In this document: one piece after another, positions 51,869 to 62,990 of the stretch
Numbering within the stretch: position 1 is the stretch's first letter
How the letters are laid out: the number at the start of each line of letters is the position of its first letter
DNA from: Tubiluchus corallicola
Lineage: Eukaryota > Priapulida > Priapulimorpha > Priapulimorphida > Tubiluchidae
Assembly: GCA_030141605.1 (NCBI GenBank)
Contig: JAQGDQ010000142.1
Coordinates: 60,001-124,000 of the forward strand
Reading direction: 5' to 3'
DNA: 64,000 bases
The notes under the pieces: generated by a model
What the model was told of the DNA's origin: nothing
Seen by the model: only the letters and a program-made list of their open reading frames with translations
Databases searched by the model: none
Translations under genes and position numbers: made by a program

Positions 51869-53568
51869 GTAAGTTGATTTTCAATTTTTTCCTCGATTCC
51901 AGGCCGAACTATTTAATCTGAGTTAATTCTTGATTTCCATCCTCATTCACAGTCATCATCGCTGCAACTGCTGAATCTTCATAAATTTAGCTATTTCGTA
52001 TTGCAATTACAGCCTTATTAATAAGTGCCGCAGTTGTTAATTAATTAAGCGTTTTTATGGCATGATGACCAGAAAATTTAAGGCAGTAACAACACTAGCG
52101 GCATCAGCAGCAATAGCAACAACAGCAGTAGCAGTAGCAGTAGCGGCAGGGGCGGAAGCACTCGCATCTAAACTAAAATTTATCAAAGACAAAACAATAA
52201 GCTTTTATTTTACGAAAGCAAGATTGTATCTCAGCACTTTGATAATATGAATTTGGCAATAAACCCTAAAAGTTTATTGCTTCAGTAACTTCGATACTAG
52301 TTTTTTACGGCTCATTAGATATAATGTGACCCAGTTACTATATGACCGTCAATAGTTTTATGTTGGTTACTATGTGGACCGTTGTCACCACAGGATTCTA
52401 GTACGTGATTCACATAAGCAAGTGTTGATTAACTGTAATCATGAAAAGTTCGGTGTCAAGGATGAGCTCGGCCCTTTTTCTCGATCTGTTTAATAACATT
52501 TTCAGAACCAATGGCAATGGAGAGAAATCACATAACAATGAGACTTGACCCTTTAGGGTTTCCCTGACAAATGCCTAGGTTTGGACATCTCAGTCTACAA
52601 ATGTTTCGGTACACAAATTGAGAGTAAGACCTCAGCGCATTTTTGATTTTATTAGACTTGAAACAAGTGTATATTTTGTAGCTTGAACTTGAGCGTGAAC
52701 AATCATTTTGAAACTTACGACCGCGAGAATTTAATTTAAGCGATAGAAAGTCTAGGTCAGCTCGTGTTATTTTCAACGTTTTTAATTCTAACATTATATA
52801 ATTTTTCCGGCTCCCGGTCATATAAGCTTGAGGAGACGTCTTTGGTTCTTCTTACTACAAAACAGTCTTGGCCACCTTCGTTAAACAGTTAATTAGATCG
52901 CCCTGAAGAACAGTCTGAATTGAGTGTACTAGTGAAGGTCTTAGGATAATAATTATACGTCGATATGCATTCCTTGGCAAATTTTTATTTGACTGAAATT
53001 ACTTTTAAGTGAGGTACACCGTATACACAGGACCCATAAATGCCAAGCAAAGTCATTTTACTAATCGACTATTTCTGTTTGCTACATTTCTTTAAACCCA
53101 CCACTTTAAAGGACATAACTGCTTACTTTACAAAAGCTACATGCGTAGACAATAAATGAAAGTTTTAACTTCCATCGTTGTTAGCATAACCTAAATAAAA
53201 CACTCGGACGCGCTGACCAAGTTTATTTGGCCAATGCTAAATATCATTGGGACTGAAAAAATTGAGTTCGACTCAATTTGTATTTAGGTTCTTATGAGTG
53301 TTTATCATCTAGAGATAAAATTATTTATTTTAGTCAAATTTTAAAAGCCAAAAAACTTCAGTGACTGACCTCATTGATGATGAAACATAGCTATAGCGTA
53401 GGCCTAAGGCAACTTTCGGAGCTAACCTTGGATTTTATGTAACGGAGTTTTATAAAGTATTTATAACTTTTTTACTTTGGTAATTTTAGTTTTCTGTAAA
53501 CGTTGGAACTAATGAACATTAGGTTTTAGGAAATTGACAGAAAGTCTAGGTTATTATAAAAAAGTCTT

Positions 53569-53588
53569 ACACACACACACACACACAC

Positions 53589-53625
<37 letters not shown>
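53569..53625. repeat. (CA)n-(TG)n palindromic microsatellite
   Basis: About 10 CA units run directly into about 18 TG units through ATATG, so the sequence can fold on itself as a hairpin. Confidence 0.95.
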
Positions 53626-53627
<2 letters not shown>

Positions 53628-54921
53628 CGCGCACGTATGTCGAGTATAAGCCGGTTTAGAAATTACGATGTCAATTGTCAAATTGTCAACCTGAAATAAT
53701 TAATTGCTCCGTAAAAACCTCAAAGTTTAACCTAGTTCATCACTTCCTACAATTTACACAGCAACACAACAGGCAAAGCTGTCTTTACTTGCAACTTACA
53801 ATGTATGGTCAGTCACACGCCTTTGGTACAATTTTATGTTATATAAGAGGGCGTGAGACTGGCATAATATTACTGGCTATTAAATCGTTACATGCAGAAA
53901 TAAATAAGTTAAGATTTCAAGCTGTAATTTAAATTGTGGTCTTGCATCAGTACCCGCAATGGATGGTTTCCGTTTTCAACCAAAAACTCTGTAATGCGTT
54001 TCATGCTGTTTTCGTTTCCACGTCCCTAATATTATAGCCTTAGATTTTAATAAATTTATCAATTATAAATGTTGCAACATTACTTACATTCTTCGTGGCC
54101 CTAGTGGGCATGACGTATACGATCGTATGTTATTTTTCTCCGTTTTTTTGCTTTAAAATCGCCATTTGGGGCAATAAATTTCTAGCTGACATCATAGAAA
54201 AGAGATTAGTTGTGGGCTCGTGGCGTTACGCGCGCGTATCAGAAGCTAACAGCATTATTTACCGAGTGCACAAGCAACAGCAGTTAAATGATAAAAAATA
54301 TTATATATGAAGCAGTTTAAAAACCCGCATGTCTGATCTTCGTAAAAGTAAAGATTTACACATATTGCATATTTACGTCACTGCGACTGCGCCAGCCTGT
54401 GTGGCGTGTATAACTGTTTAGCTTAATGGTTTATCTTTAGTTATGGAATTATAAACTGGGTTACTAACTCACAAGAGGCTTTTCTACGTGTATAATACCA
54501 AACAGGGTGAAAATTCATTTTGATTTTGAACTGTTATGAGAACTTTTCGTGACAAAACACATCGTTTCCAACAAAAGCAAAGTTCTGACTAGCAGGGTGT
54601 TTCTAAGTATGAAGATTTAGTCATCGTAGTAATAATTAACCGAATTTTGACATAGATTTAATGATAATGTTTACAGCGAACAACACTTTTCGCCCTGAAG
54701 CAGTATTAAAGTTATTATTGACCTACACTAAACGAACGCATCAAATCACATCTAATTCTGGTCTGTGGTTTTATCTGGGCTCATGGTCATGGAAATCTCA
54801 TGCTACTCGTACTTGCAGAGTTGTTTGTTTTAAACGGTTGGTGATAACAGGTAGCAATTAAAAACAACGTTTATCAGAAGGAATTTACAATTCTCCACGG
54901 AATTTAAATACTCTAAACATA

Positions 54922-54983
54922 TCCCTAACCCTAACAGCAACCTTAACTCTAATCCTAATCCTAACCCTAATCCTAATCCTAAC
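54922..54983. repeat. Degenerate CCCTAA/TCCTAA repeat
   Basis: About ten 6-bp units of CCCTAA, TCCTAA and variants in tandem. These are related to the common TTAGGG telomere unit and degenerate, so this is an internal patch and not a chromosome end. Confidence 0.8.
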
Positions 54984-55703
54984 TTCTTGTATGTTGGAAT
55001 TGTAAACTTTAGCCCATTCATCTATCATCACTGTTTGTGTTTCTAAACGACGTATTTTTAATCTTAAAACTAAAAATTTCAGTCTTTTAAGGGCAAATTA
55101 TTTAAACTTTAACTAACTTGAACGAGGCAAACGCTCTACTAGCTATGTCATTCAGAAATGTGACAAAAGTTTGCTGCAGTAATCTCTGGTATGATTCACA
55201 ACATTCTTTAGTCGTTGTAAGTGCCTGTTATTGACAGGCCAGTTTACTACAGTTTTTGCAAATTTACAAATTTATAGACATTTCAGGTGGCGAAGCAGCT
55301 GTCTACGTGGTGCGAAATTGTCTGGAATATAAATATACAATAATTAAAATAATGATGAATTGAATTAACAGTATTGACAAAAATTGACTCTTTTTTAATG
55401 ATTCTTGGTTGCAGCTGCGTTGTGAACAGTAAACGGTCTTTGTCGAGGTTTATCAACAAATATTGAACTTTCTTTGTTTGCTTGTCCATGTCACCAACCA
55501 TCCAACTTTTGTGTCAGTTCATTCTTTTAAGCATTTAGAATGTAATTTATAATAAATAATTTATGAGTAATGATTAATTTATTTATAATTTGTTTTTGAT
55601 TTATTTACATTTATAACAACAATTGAGACTTTCACGTTTCATTCGTATCATTCACTACATATCTCAGTGTCTGGTATCATGCCCTAAACTCATAGGCCTA
55701 ATA

Positions 55704-55841
55704 ATGAGTGGTGTCGGACGTGAATGTACTGGTCAGCCTAAATTTAAATTTCGTTTTTTAGATGGTCCAAAACTGGCTAGAGCAAATTCTGGAACTATGA
55801 GCGATATCAACTATGAAACTTCTAGGTTTTCTTTTCTTACG
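55704..55841 (+). other. Candidate coding exon of an unknown plus-strand gene
   Basis: From the ATG at 55704, 46 codons run exactly to a strong donor (ACG|GTAAGA). The peptide starts MSGVGRECTGQPKFKF, has ordinary composition and ends SRFSFLT. It could be an alternative first exon of the same unseen gene as the exon at 51709, though the phases differ. I do not recognise it. Confidence 0.35.
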
Positions 55842-55984
55842 GTAAGAACCATGAATTGTATAATATTAAATTACTAGTCTTGTTTTATTCTTGCAGTTCT
55901 TCATTCCGTCGATAGATGGCAGCACGATAATTATTAAGTGAATTTTCTGTTCATCTAATTCTAAAAACCTTGCAAAAAACCACC

Positions 55985-56157
55985 TGACAGAGCAAAAACA
56001 ACTTGGATAGCTAAGATAAATAAAGACGTCCAACAACTTCAACCAAATATAGCTTTATTAGCAGAAGAACTTACGCTGTTAGATGCAGATAGGAGTGGGT
56101 GGAATGCCGTGATAAATGTTAATGCCTCAATGTCTACAACAGACGGAATGAAACTTT
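55985..56157 (+). mobile_element. Eroded LINE ORF2 C-terminal fragment, copy 2
   Basis: The frame reads KTTWIAKINKDVQQLQPN and then DADRSGWNAVIN before a stop. Thr-Trp-x3-Ile-x2-Asp followed by Asp-Arg-x2-Trp is typical of the extreme C-terminus of LINE reverse transcriptases. The DNA aligns with 40291-40402. Confidence 0.6.
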
Positions 56158-57020
56158 GAAGAAGAAATTCTAAAGCATGTAAGAAAACTATAGATAATTA
56201 AAATACACAAGCAGTACTGAGAAAAATATTTCCATTTCCGTGATTTTTTATTACAGAAAGTTCTTTTATTCATTTTAAAATGTTACATACTACTCGTTTG
56301 CTCAGTTTATCAGGCAAGTCATACAAGACGGCTGCAAACTCTTAGCGTCTAACGTCCACTGATTTTGTATTTTATAATGTTTGAAATCTGTCAATATATT
56401 AGTGCCAGCCCATACTCAAATATATAAGATGTACCCGCCATACTCTTGGTATTTTCGTATTGAACTAACAACATTTGTATTCATGTAACGAAAGTTTAGA
56501 GTAGTAACAAGGGCAACAGCGGTGGTCGCCGCGGCGGCAGCAGCAGCAGCAGCATCATCAACAGTTGAAGCTACTGAACCTACTTTAGTAACTGGTGTCC
56601 AGGCAAGATTTTCCAACTTTTATATTTTAGCTACATCTTTTATCCTATTTACGTCACTTGCTTTTCTCTCCTCGGTTATTACAAGTTTATCTTTTAATTT
56701 TGTACTTTTTGGCAATTATTAATAATCTTGTAAATGCGAGTGAGTTATCAATAATTATCTCATGACAATTCAGTTACACAATGTTGATAAGAATGATATT
56801 CTTTCAAATACTGCCACCATGATCAAGACTTAGTAAATTAATAAAAATTAACTTTATGACTGTCAAAAATCTTATACCGTTGATGTTACGCGAATATCAT
56901 CCAATCACTATATGTACTTATGTACTTATAGTCTATATGGTCTATATGTACTTATAATTTCTTTTTTTGTCTGTCATTATATGTTTATTATATTTTGTTG
57001 TGTAAATGCATCGTAGAACA

Positions 57021-57158
57021 GGGCAACTAACTCGATGACCTTTGGTCATTCGTTGCCCCTTTTTCTTTTTTTTAAATTAAGTCAAATTATTTCACTGTAT
57101 TTCGCCTTTTCATTTCGTGTTATTGTATTTTTTCTATAAAGAGAAAAATAAATGAAAT
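57021..57158 (+). mobile_element. Possible LINE 3' end with stem-loop
   Basis: A stem-loop (GGGCAAC...ATGACC-TTT-GGTCAT...GTTGCCC, 57021-57058) is followed by a T-rich stretch and then AGAAAAATAAATGAAAT. Several invertebrate LINE families end with a short hairpin and an AAATGAAAT-type tail. No coding part is attached. Confidence 0.35.
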
Positions 57159-57352
57159 TAGCTCAAACCAATCGATCAATATTGTCACGCGAGTTTTTGT
57201 ATGATATTATCTATCTGGCTGCCTGCTTGAATGTACAGCTTTCAGCTTGCCTGTTTTTTGTGTTTGACTGTCTGTCAGTCGATTGATTGGTTCACCCATC
57301 CGTCTTTTCGTCCATCTGTTCGTCCATTTATCCTTCATCTGTTAACCTATCT

Positions 57353-57353
<1 letters not shown>

Positions 57354-57430
<77 letters not shown>
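57354..57430. repeat. (AAT)n microsatellite
   Basis: About 25 perfect AAT units, preceded by a degenerate GTCC/ATCC/CTGT tetranucleotide stretch (about 57280-57350). Confidence 0.97.
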
Positions 57431-57432
<2 letters not shown>

Positions 57433-58583
57433 TTTATTTAAGGTGGATGACACTTTAGCCGTGGATTGGTTATATCTTAAGTAGTGCACAAATTGTCTAC
57501 CTATATAGTAGAATATAGAGCCGGTTTATAGGGCTTATGCTATTTCTTCATGAATTTTTTCTCTGGTCTACTCATATCTCACATACATAATTATATCCAT
57601 TATATTTAATCTGTTATTGCAAAAATAGTTTTTAAGCAAGTCAAAGTTCTTTCACCACGAATTTTTTTGGTGCGGTATTCTTAACTTAATGGTTGCGTAA
57701 TAATTGCCAAAATTATCATAGAAAATAAAAATGCTTTGTTGATTTCTAATGTTTACTGTTTAAATTTATACAATTCTAATTATAACAAGTACTTGCAGAT
57801 GGTTTAAAAGTTCTTGCTATCCAAAAAACGAGATGTTTTTAAATTTCATTAGCTTCTATCGGTTCAACAATGTATGATTGTCTAACCCTGCAAAAGCATT
57901 TCCGTACATTATGCGCCAGCGCTCTACATAGTCTTTGCCTTATTAAGATGCTTAATAAGCTAACAGATATTTATTTGAATAATGTAGATGTTATCAAAAT
58001 TTAATGTAGACTATATGAATTATTTCATTTCTCATAATTATCATAAATTAATTCCCAATATTTCTACAACTTACAATTTTATGGTATATTTTGTCAATTT
58101 CAATTATGTATGAATGTCAGCTGCTTATATTGACGTAGTCTATAGTATCAATATTATACTAGTCATAGTATTATGTTGTATACACTGCCAGCGACAGTTG
58201 ACAATGTAAATGTCCTTAGGAAGTAATCAATGCCATCTAGATGTCTAGCTCGCAGCATACAATGAGAAGATTTCGCGTGTTTTCAAGGTTTGCGTTACGA
58301 AATTAGTTGCGTATTAAAGGTGCTTATTGAAAGCTTTGCAGATGTAAGATGTAGTAGATTGATTCAAAAGTTTATTGAACATTTAAATGATAGAATTTGC
58401 CGTTCGATTACACTAGGATTCAGAATAGAGAACCATGATAACCAATATAACTAGGGTGAATTGAAAACTCGCTTCTCGATTGCCCATCCAGGAATATAGC
58501 CTGAAAAAATCGCTCGTTCGGATGTCGAATGTAAAATTTAATACCAAAGGTTTCATCTCCATATTCTTTAACCATTAAACGCG

Positions 58584-58896
58584 TTTCTGTCTCTGCCTCT
58601 ATCTCTGTCTCTGTCTCTATCTCTATCTCTATCTCTATCTCTATCTCTGTCTCTGTCTCTGTCTCTGTCTCTGTCTCTGTCTCTGTCTCTGTCTCTGTCT
58701 CTGTCTCTGTTTCTGTCTCTGTGTTCGTCTCCGTCTCCAACTCCAACTCCAACTCCACTTCCAGCTCTACCCCCTATCCCTACCTCTAACTCTACCTCTA
58801 CCTCTACCTCTACCTCTATCTCTACCTCCATTTATATCTGTAATTCTCTATCTCTGTCTTCATTTCCAATCTCTATGTCTGTTTCTGTCTCTATCT
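58584..58896. repeat. (TCTCTG)n / (CTCTAT)n hexanucleotide minisatellite
   Basis: About 310 bp of hexamer units TCTCTG, TCTCTA, CTCCAA and CTCTAC in blocks. The open frames on the minus strand rich in Thr-Glu or Arg-Asp are artefacts of the repeat. Confidence 0.95.
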
Positions 58897-59597
58897 TAAT
58901 AAAAGACGAGTAGATGAGGAAACGAATGAATGAATGAAAGTGAATGAATGAATACAACTATTAGTCTGGTGTGTTAGCCGAAAAAGGGGACTGACTGGAT
59001 ACAGCTAGACTCCATCATGGGCCAATAGGAAATCGGCCATTTGCTACAAGAATTTTGTGTTTAAGTTGTCCGACAAGGGCAGTGATGACGTCATCTGAAC
59101 CCCTGTACCATGCACCAAATTAGATAATCATAATTTTTTGTCATATATGCTAACTTACATTCAGTCTGAGTGTGTCTCCCCATTTCATCAAAATTTGGTC
59201 TTAACAGACTGGATTATATATATGAGTGAAGGAATGGACGAGTGAAAGAGACTGAATGAATAAATGAGTAAATGAATGAATAAACAAAACCGGAAAAAGC
59301 AAAATGTATCAATTTCATGTGACACAAGGTACGTCTGATTCTGTTTGGACACAACACTACGTGAGATTGATGTACCCTTGGAGAAATGTAAGCGAACACA
59401 AGCGCTTGTTAAATATTGACCTAGATGTAGCTGTAATATATCTACTGCTTTGTTGTCTCGCGTGCTTTACAGGCATTTTATAATTACAATGAGATAAAAA
59501 CTACGTAGATTATTCCAGTTTTTTGTTGACAAAATTGATTGGAGAATGGTACTGCGACTGCTGAAGATTAGACGTTATTTGCGATAAACATTGAAGT

Positions 59598-59840
59598 GGG
59601 GTGTAGTCGAGTGGTCATGGTATATGGTTAACGGCCGACTTAAGCAACACGGGATAGGTCAGTAAGTGGATGGGTGACTATCGTGTTCAATACTCACTTC
59701 GGGAAGTTTTATTTACCATACCTATTCGTTTTGTCTGTTTTATCTCACTAAGAAAGGATGTAGTCATATCTGAACGTGGATAAGACACCTGTGTTTCGTT
59801 TCAGTGTCTGATTTTAGAGGACATTCATAAAGTTCCAATC
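59598..59840 (+). mobile_element. SINE-like element with tRNA/5S rRNA-like head, best-preserved copy
   Basis: GTGTAGTCGAGTGGTCATGG resembles a tRNA A box. It is followed by CTTAAGCAACACGGGATA and AGTAAGTGGATGGGTGAC, which align with 5S rRNA from its A box to its C box. A body shared with the other three copies comes next (GGAAGTTTTATTTACC, CTAAGAAAGGAT). It has no coding content. Confidence 0.65.
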
Positions 59841-60159
59841 TTGTCATAATCATATTCCAGAGTACTGGAAACCGATGAGAACTTGCAGTATGCAAATTGT
59901 ATTAAAATTGTCTTATCTGGACTTTTATTATCTGGACCATTGGAGCAAAAGCTGAGTGACCCAGGAAGTGACGTACCAAAAACTGACTAATGACTTGACC
60001 AGGACGTGTGTCATTTTCCGTCCGTCCCCACCGCGAAATAGCGCTTGATCTTACAAAACACCTATACGAAGATTTTCAGTGATTTTCACAGACTGATAAG
60101 TTTAAGTCACTCGAAGTGCAATCAAGAACATTGTTTGATTTAACTGCTTCTGCGAAAAC

Positions 60160-60638
<479 letters not shown>

Positions 60639-61029
60639 GTAACCTTTAATTAAAAAATCTATAAAAATCGAGTGTTTGTGACAGTGGCTGCCATTTATTA
60701 AAAGTTTATAACCTCTGACGAACAACTGACAACTTCTTTGATTTCTTCATGAAATTTTCAAAAAGAGACTTGAATCCTTTGATGTTTTAGCGCTTATAAG
60801 TGTTGTTTTAGTAGCATACGAAATTTTAAGAAAGATTAAATATCTTAATTTGGACGATTTGCACAAGAAGTTAGGTAAGACTTAAACGTTTTCGAGATTA
60901 CTGATTTTGAACTGTAATTGCGACAGGTATAAATGTTGTCATCGTCCTTACAGGAATTTTAAATTTGGCAAAGATTTAGCCAAACGACCTTAACCTGGTT
61001 AATTTATTATAACCTAAGCAAACCTGACA

Positions 61030-61116
61030 CCTAACCTAACCTAACCTAACCTAACCTAACCTAACCTAACCTAACCTAACCTAACCTAACCTAACCTAAC
61101 CTAACCTAACCTAACC
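61030..61116 (-). repeat. (TTAGG)n arthropod-type telomere repeat, internal
   Basis: Seventeen near-perfect CCTAA units on the plus strand, or TTAGG on the minus strand, the telomere unit of most arthropods. Related but decayed CTAAC words continue to about 61520 among ordinary sequence. Unique sequence on both sides makes it an interstitial array. Confidence 0.95.
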
Positions 61117-62099
61117 AAACCAAACCTAACCTAATCTAGTCTAGCCTGCCTAAGCTAACTTAATCTCACAGCTTACAGCTCAGCTCAGCTTACAGCTTAA
61201 CTTACAACTCAGCTCAGCTTAGCTCACCTATACTAACTTGCCTAACCTAACCTAGTTTAACATACTCCGCCCTAGCATAACCTAAACTACCCTTATAATA
61301 ACTTAACGTAGCCTAATCTTACCTAATAAACTTTAACCTAACCTAACCCCACTCAACGCCATCACCAGGCAAGATAAATCAACCAACATAAGCTAGTCCA
61401 ACGCTGCCCAGCCAATTCCAATTCAACTTAGCGTAACAGTGTAACTTAACTTACAAGTACAATTTAAAACCTGCCCAGACGGCTAATCCTAGATCTATCT
61501 AATCTAAGTTAATCTAACCTTACGGGATTAACTTTGAAAAAGCTAGCAAAAGTTTCATTATTGATAGTCAGCAGCTTTCATTTTATTTAAGCAAGCTTTT
61601 TGCTTAGACTGTTTATGAGATTCAAATTACAATACTCATAAAAGTCGCGGTAACATTTCAGCTTGTTGTTGACATTATGCATTTTGTATTTAACATGCTA
61701 AATGATAAACACGGTTTTACATCTGATATGTCTAAACCCCTTTACTTACATGTACATGGAACCGCCATTTATATTGATACTGCAGCAGGTAGCAATATCC
61801 GCCTATTTACTGCACTTTCATTTATTTTTAATGTAGAACTCCAACAGACTAGCTGGTTGATTAAAAAAGAACATCGCAAAGGTTAACAACAACCTGAATC
61901 GTCAAAGTACTCTTTAAGAGCTAGACTTGCAGGGTGTCTATGTCATAATACTGACTCGCAATTAACCGATAAACTGCAAAGAATTGATTTAAACATGTAT
62001 GGAATCAAGGCACCATGGTTCTACTTTACCTTTCAGAATTACTGGAACATGTAACTTAATTACCGTAGTCATTAGCAGTCATTAACATAGAGGTTAGCA

Positions 62100-62620
62100 A
62101 ACAGAGGTGAGGAACACGCATGCGCCATGCAAATGATTTTTCCAGTTAACTTGTAATACCTAGTTCCACCTCTAGATTAGCTCCACTCAGCGTCTAATGG
62201 CATTTTCCAAATCTGCGCAGTACCTCGATGCTGCTCTGGATTCGCCCCAAACAGCTCTTGTTTACAAGCTGATTGTGCATTATTTAATAACGTAACGCAG
62301 CAATTAACCTTATTCATGGCGTCCGCGTGATTCATCTAATTTACTCTACTTTGGATGGTAACATTAATAACGATTCTGACACGCAGAGCTACGACATTGT
62401 TACCTCGCACATGCACAGCTTGCGGACGCTCTAATGTATGCCGATGATTGTCGCTTTATACTAAATGACATTCCCTGGCATCACTTTGCTTTATTCAATA
62501 AAAGATGGCGGCCGCGGTGCACGTAGTATAGAGAAGAGAAAATGATAGCATGAATATCCATAATGAAATCTGCCATGCTAAAATTTAATTGGATAACGTA
62601 CTTCCAGAGTAATACGAAAA
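62100..62620. promoter_or_regulatory. Candidate regulatory element (complex non-repetitive sequence)
   Basis: In an otherwise repetitive region, this stretch has balanced, non-repetitive sequence. It holds a POU octamer ATGCAAAT (62127-62134), homeodomain-like TAAT words and a perfect YY1-type site AAGATGGCGGC (62502-62512) next to a small GC-rich patch. It is not coding in any frame. Conservation cannot be judged here. Confidence 0.3.
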
Positions 62621-62710
62621 TGTGCTGTTGTTCGTTAACTTGCAATAGTAAAGACTACAGTTGGTTGTTATTTAATTTTTCTATGTGCATTAATACATAA
62701 TATTCTAGTA

Positions 62711-62990
62711 AATGGTTGAGTGGTCACGGAGTTAAGCAACAAAAAGTCAAAAGACAAAACCAAAGACAAGATTTGTTTACCGTCGCTTATTTAACAGATA
62801 ATATGAGTACTAATTTAGTGACTTAAAGTCAAACTAGTAAATGGATGTCTGGACACAGAAAAACCGCTTCTCACCAGCTTTGTCTGCCAAACTGACCATT
62901 CTATTACAGCCGTTAAGAAAGGATATAGAATTACCCAAACGTGATTAATATATCGCTCATGATCGCTGCCTGTTGAATGTGTTATTTCAG
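62711..62990 (+). mobile_element. SINE-like element, copy with inner insertion
   Basis: GAGTGGTCACGG, TTAAGCAAC, then after about 85 bp of extra sequence AGTAAATGGATG, followed by the shared body (AAACCGCTTCT, CCAAACTGACC, TAAGAAAGGATA, AAACGTGAT). The order matches the copy at 59598. Confidence 0.55.

Larger units (their letters stand above)
51869..55703. other. Intergenic or intronic DNA with simple repeats
   Basis: Contains a GCA/GTA-rich degenerate trinucleotide patch (about 52080-52165), the CA/TG palindromic tract at 53569-53625 and a telomere-like patch at 54922-54983. No gene recognised. Confidence 0.4.

Noticed and set aside
58420-58831. Thr-Glu and Arg-Asp repeat open frames
   Set aside because: Translations of the TCTCTG minisatellite on the minus strand.
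59086-59093. CRE palindrome TGACGTCA as a regulatory site
   Set aside because: A single 8-bp match in non-coding sequence with no neighbouring gene is expected by chance at this scale.
61030-61520. Chromosome end
   Set aside because: The telomere-type array is flanked by about 3 kb of ordinary sequence and decays gradually, so it is internal.
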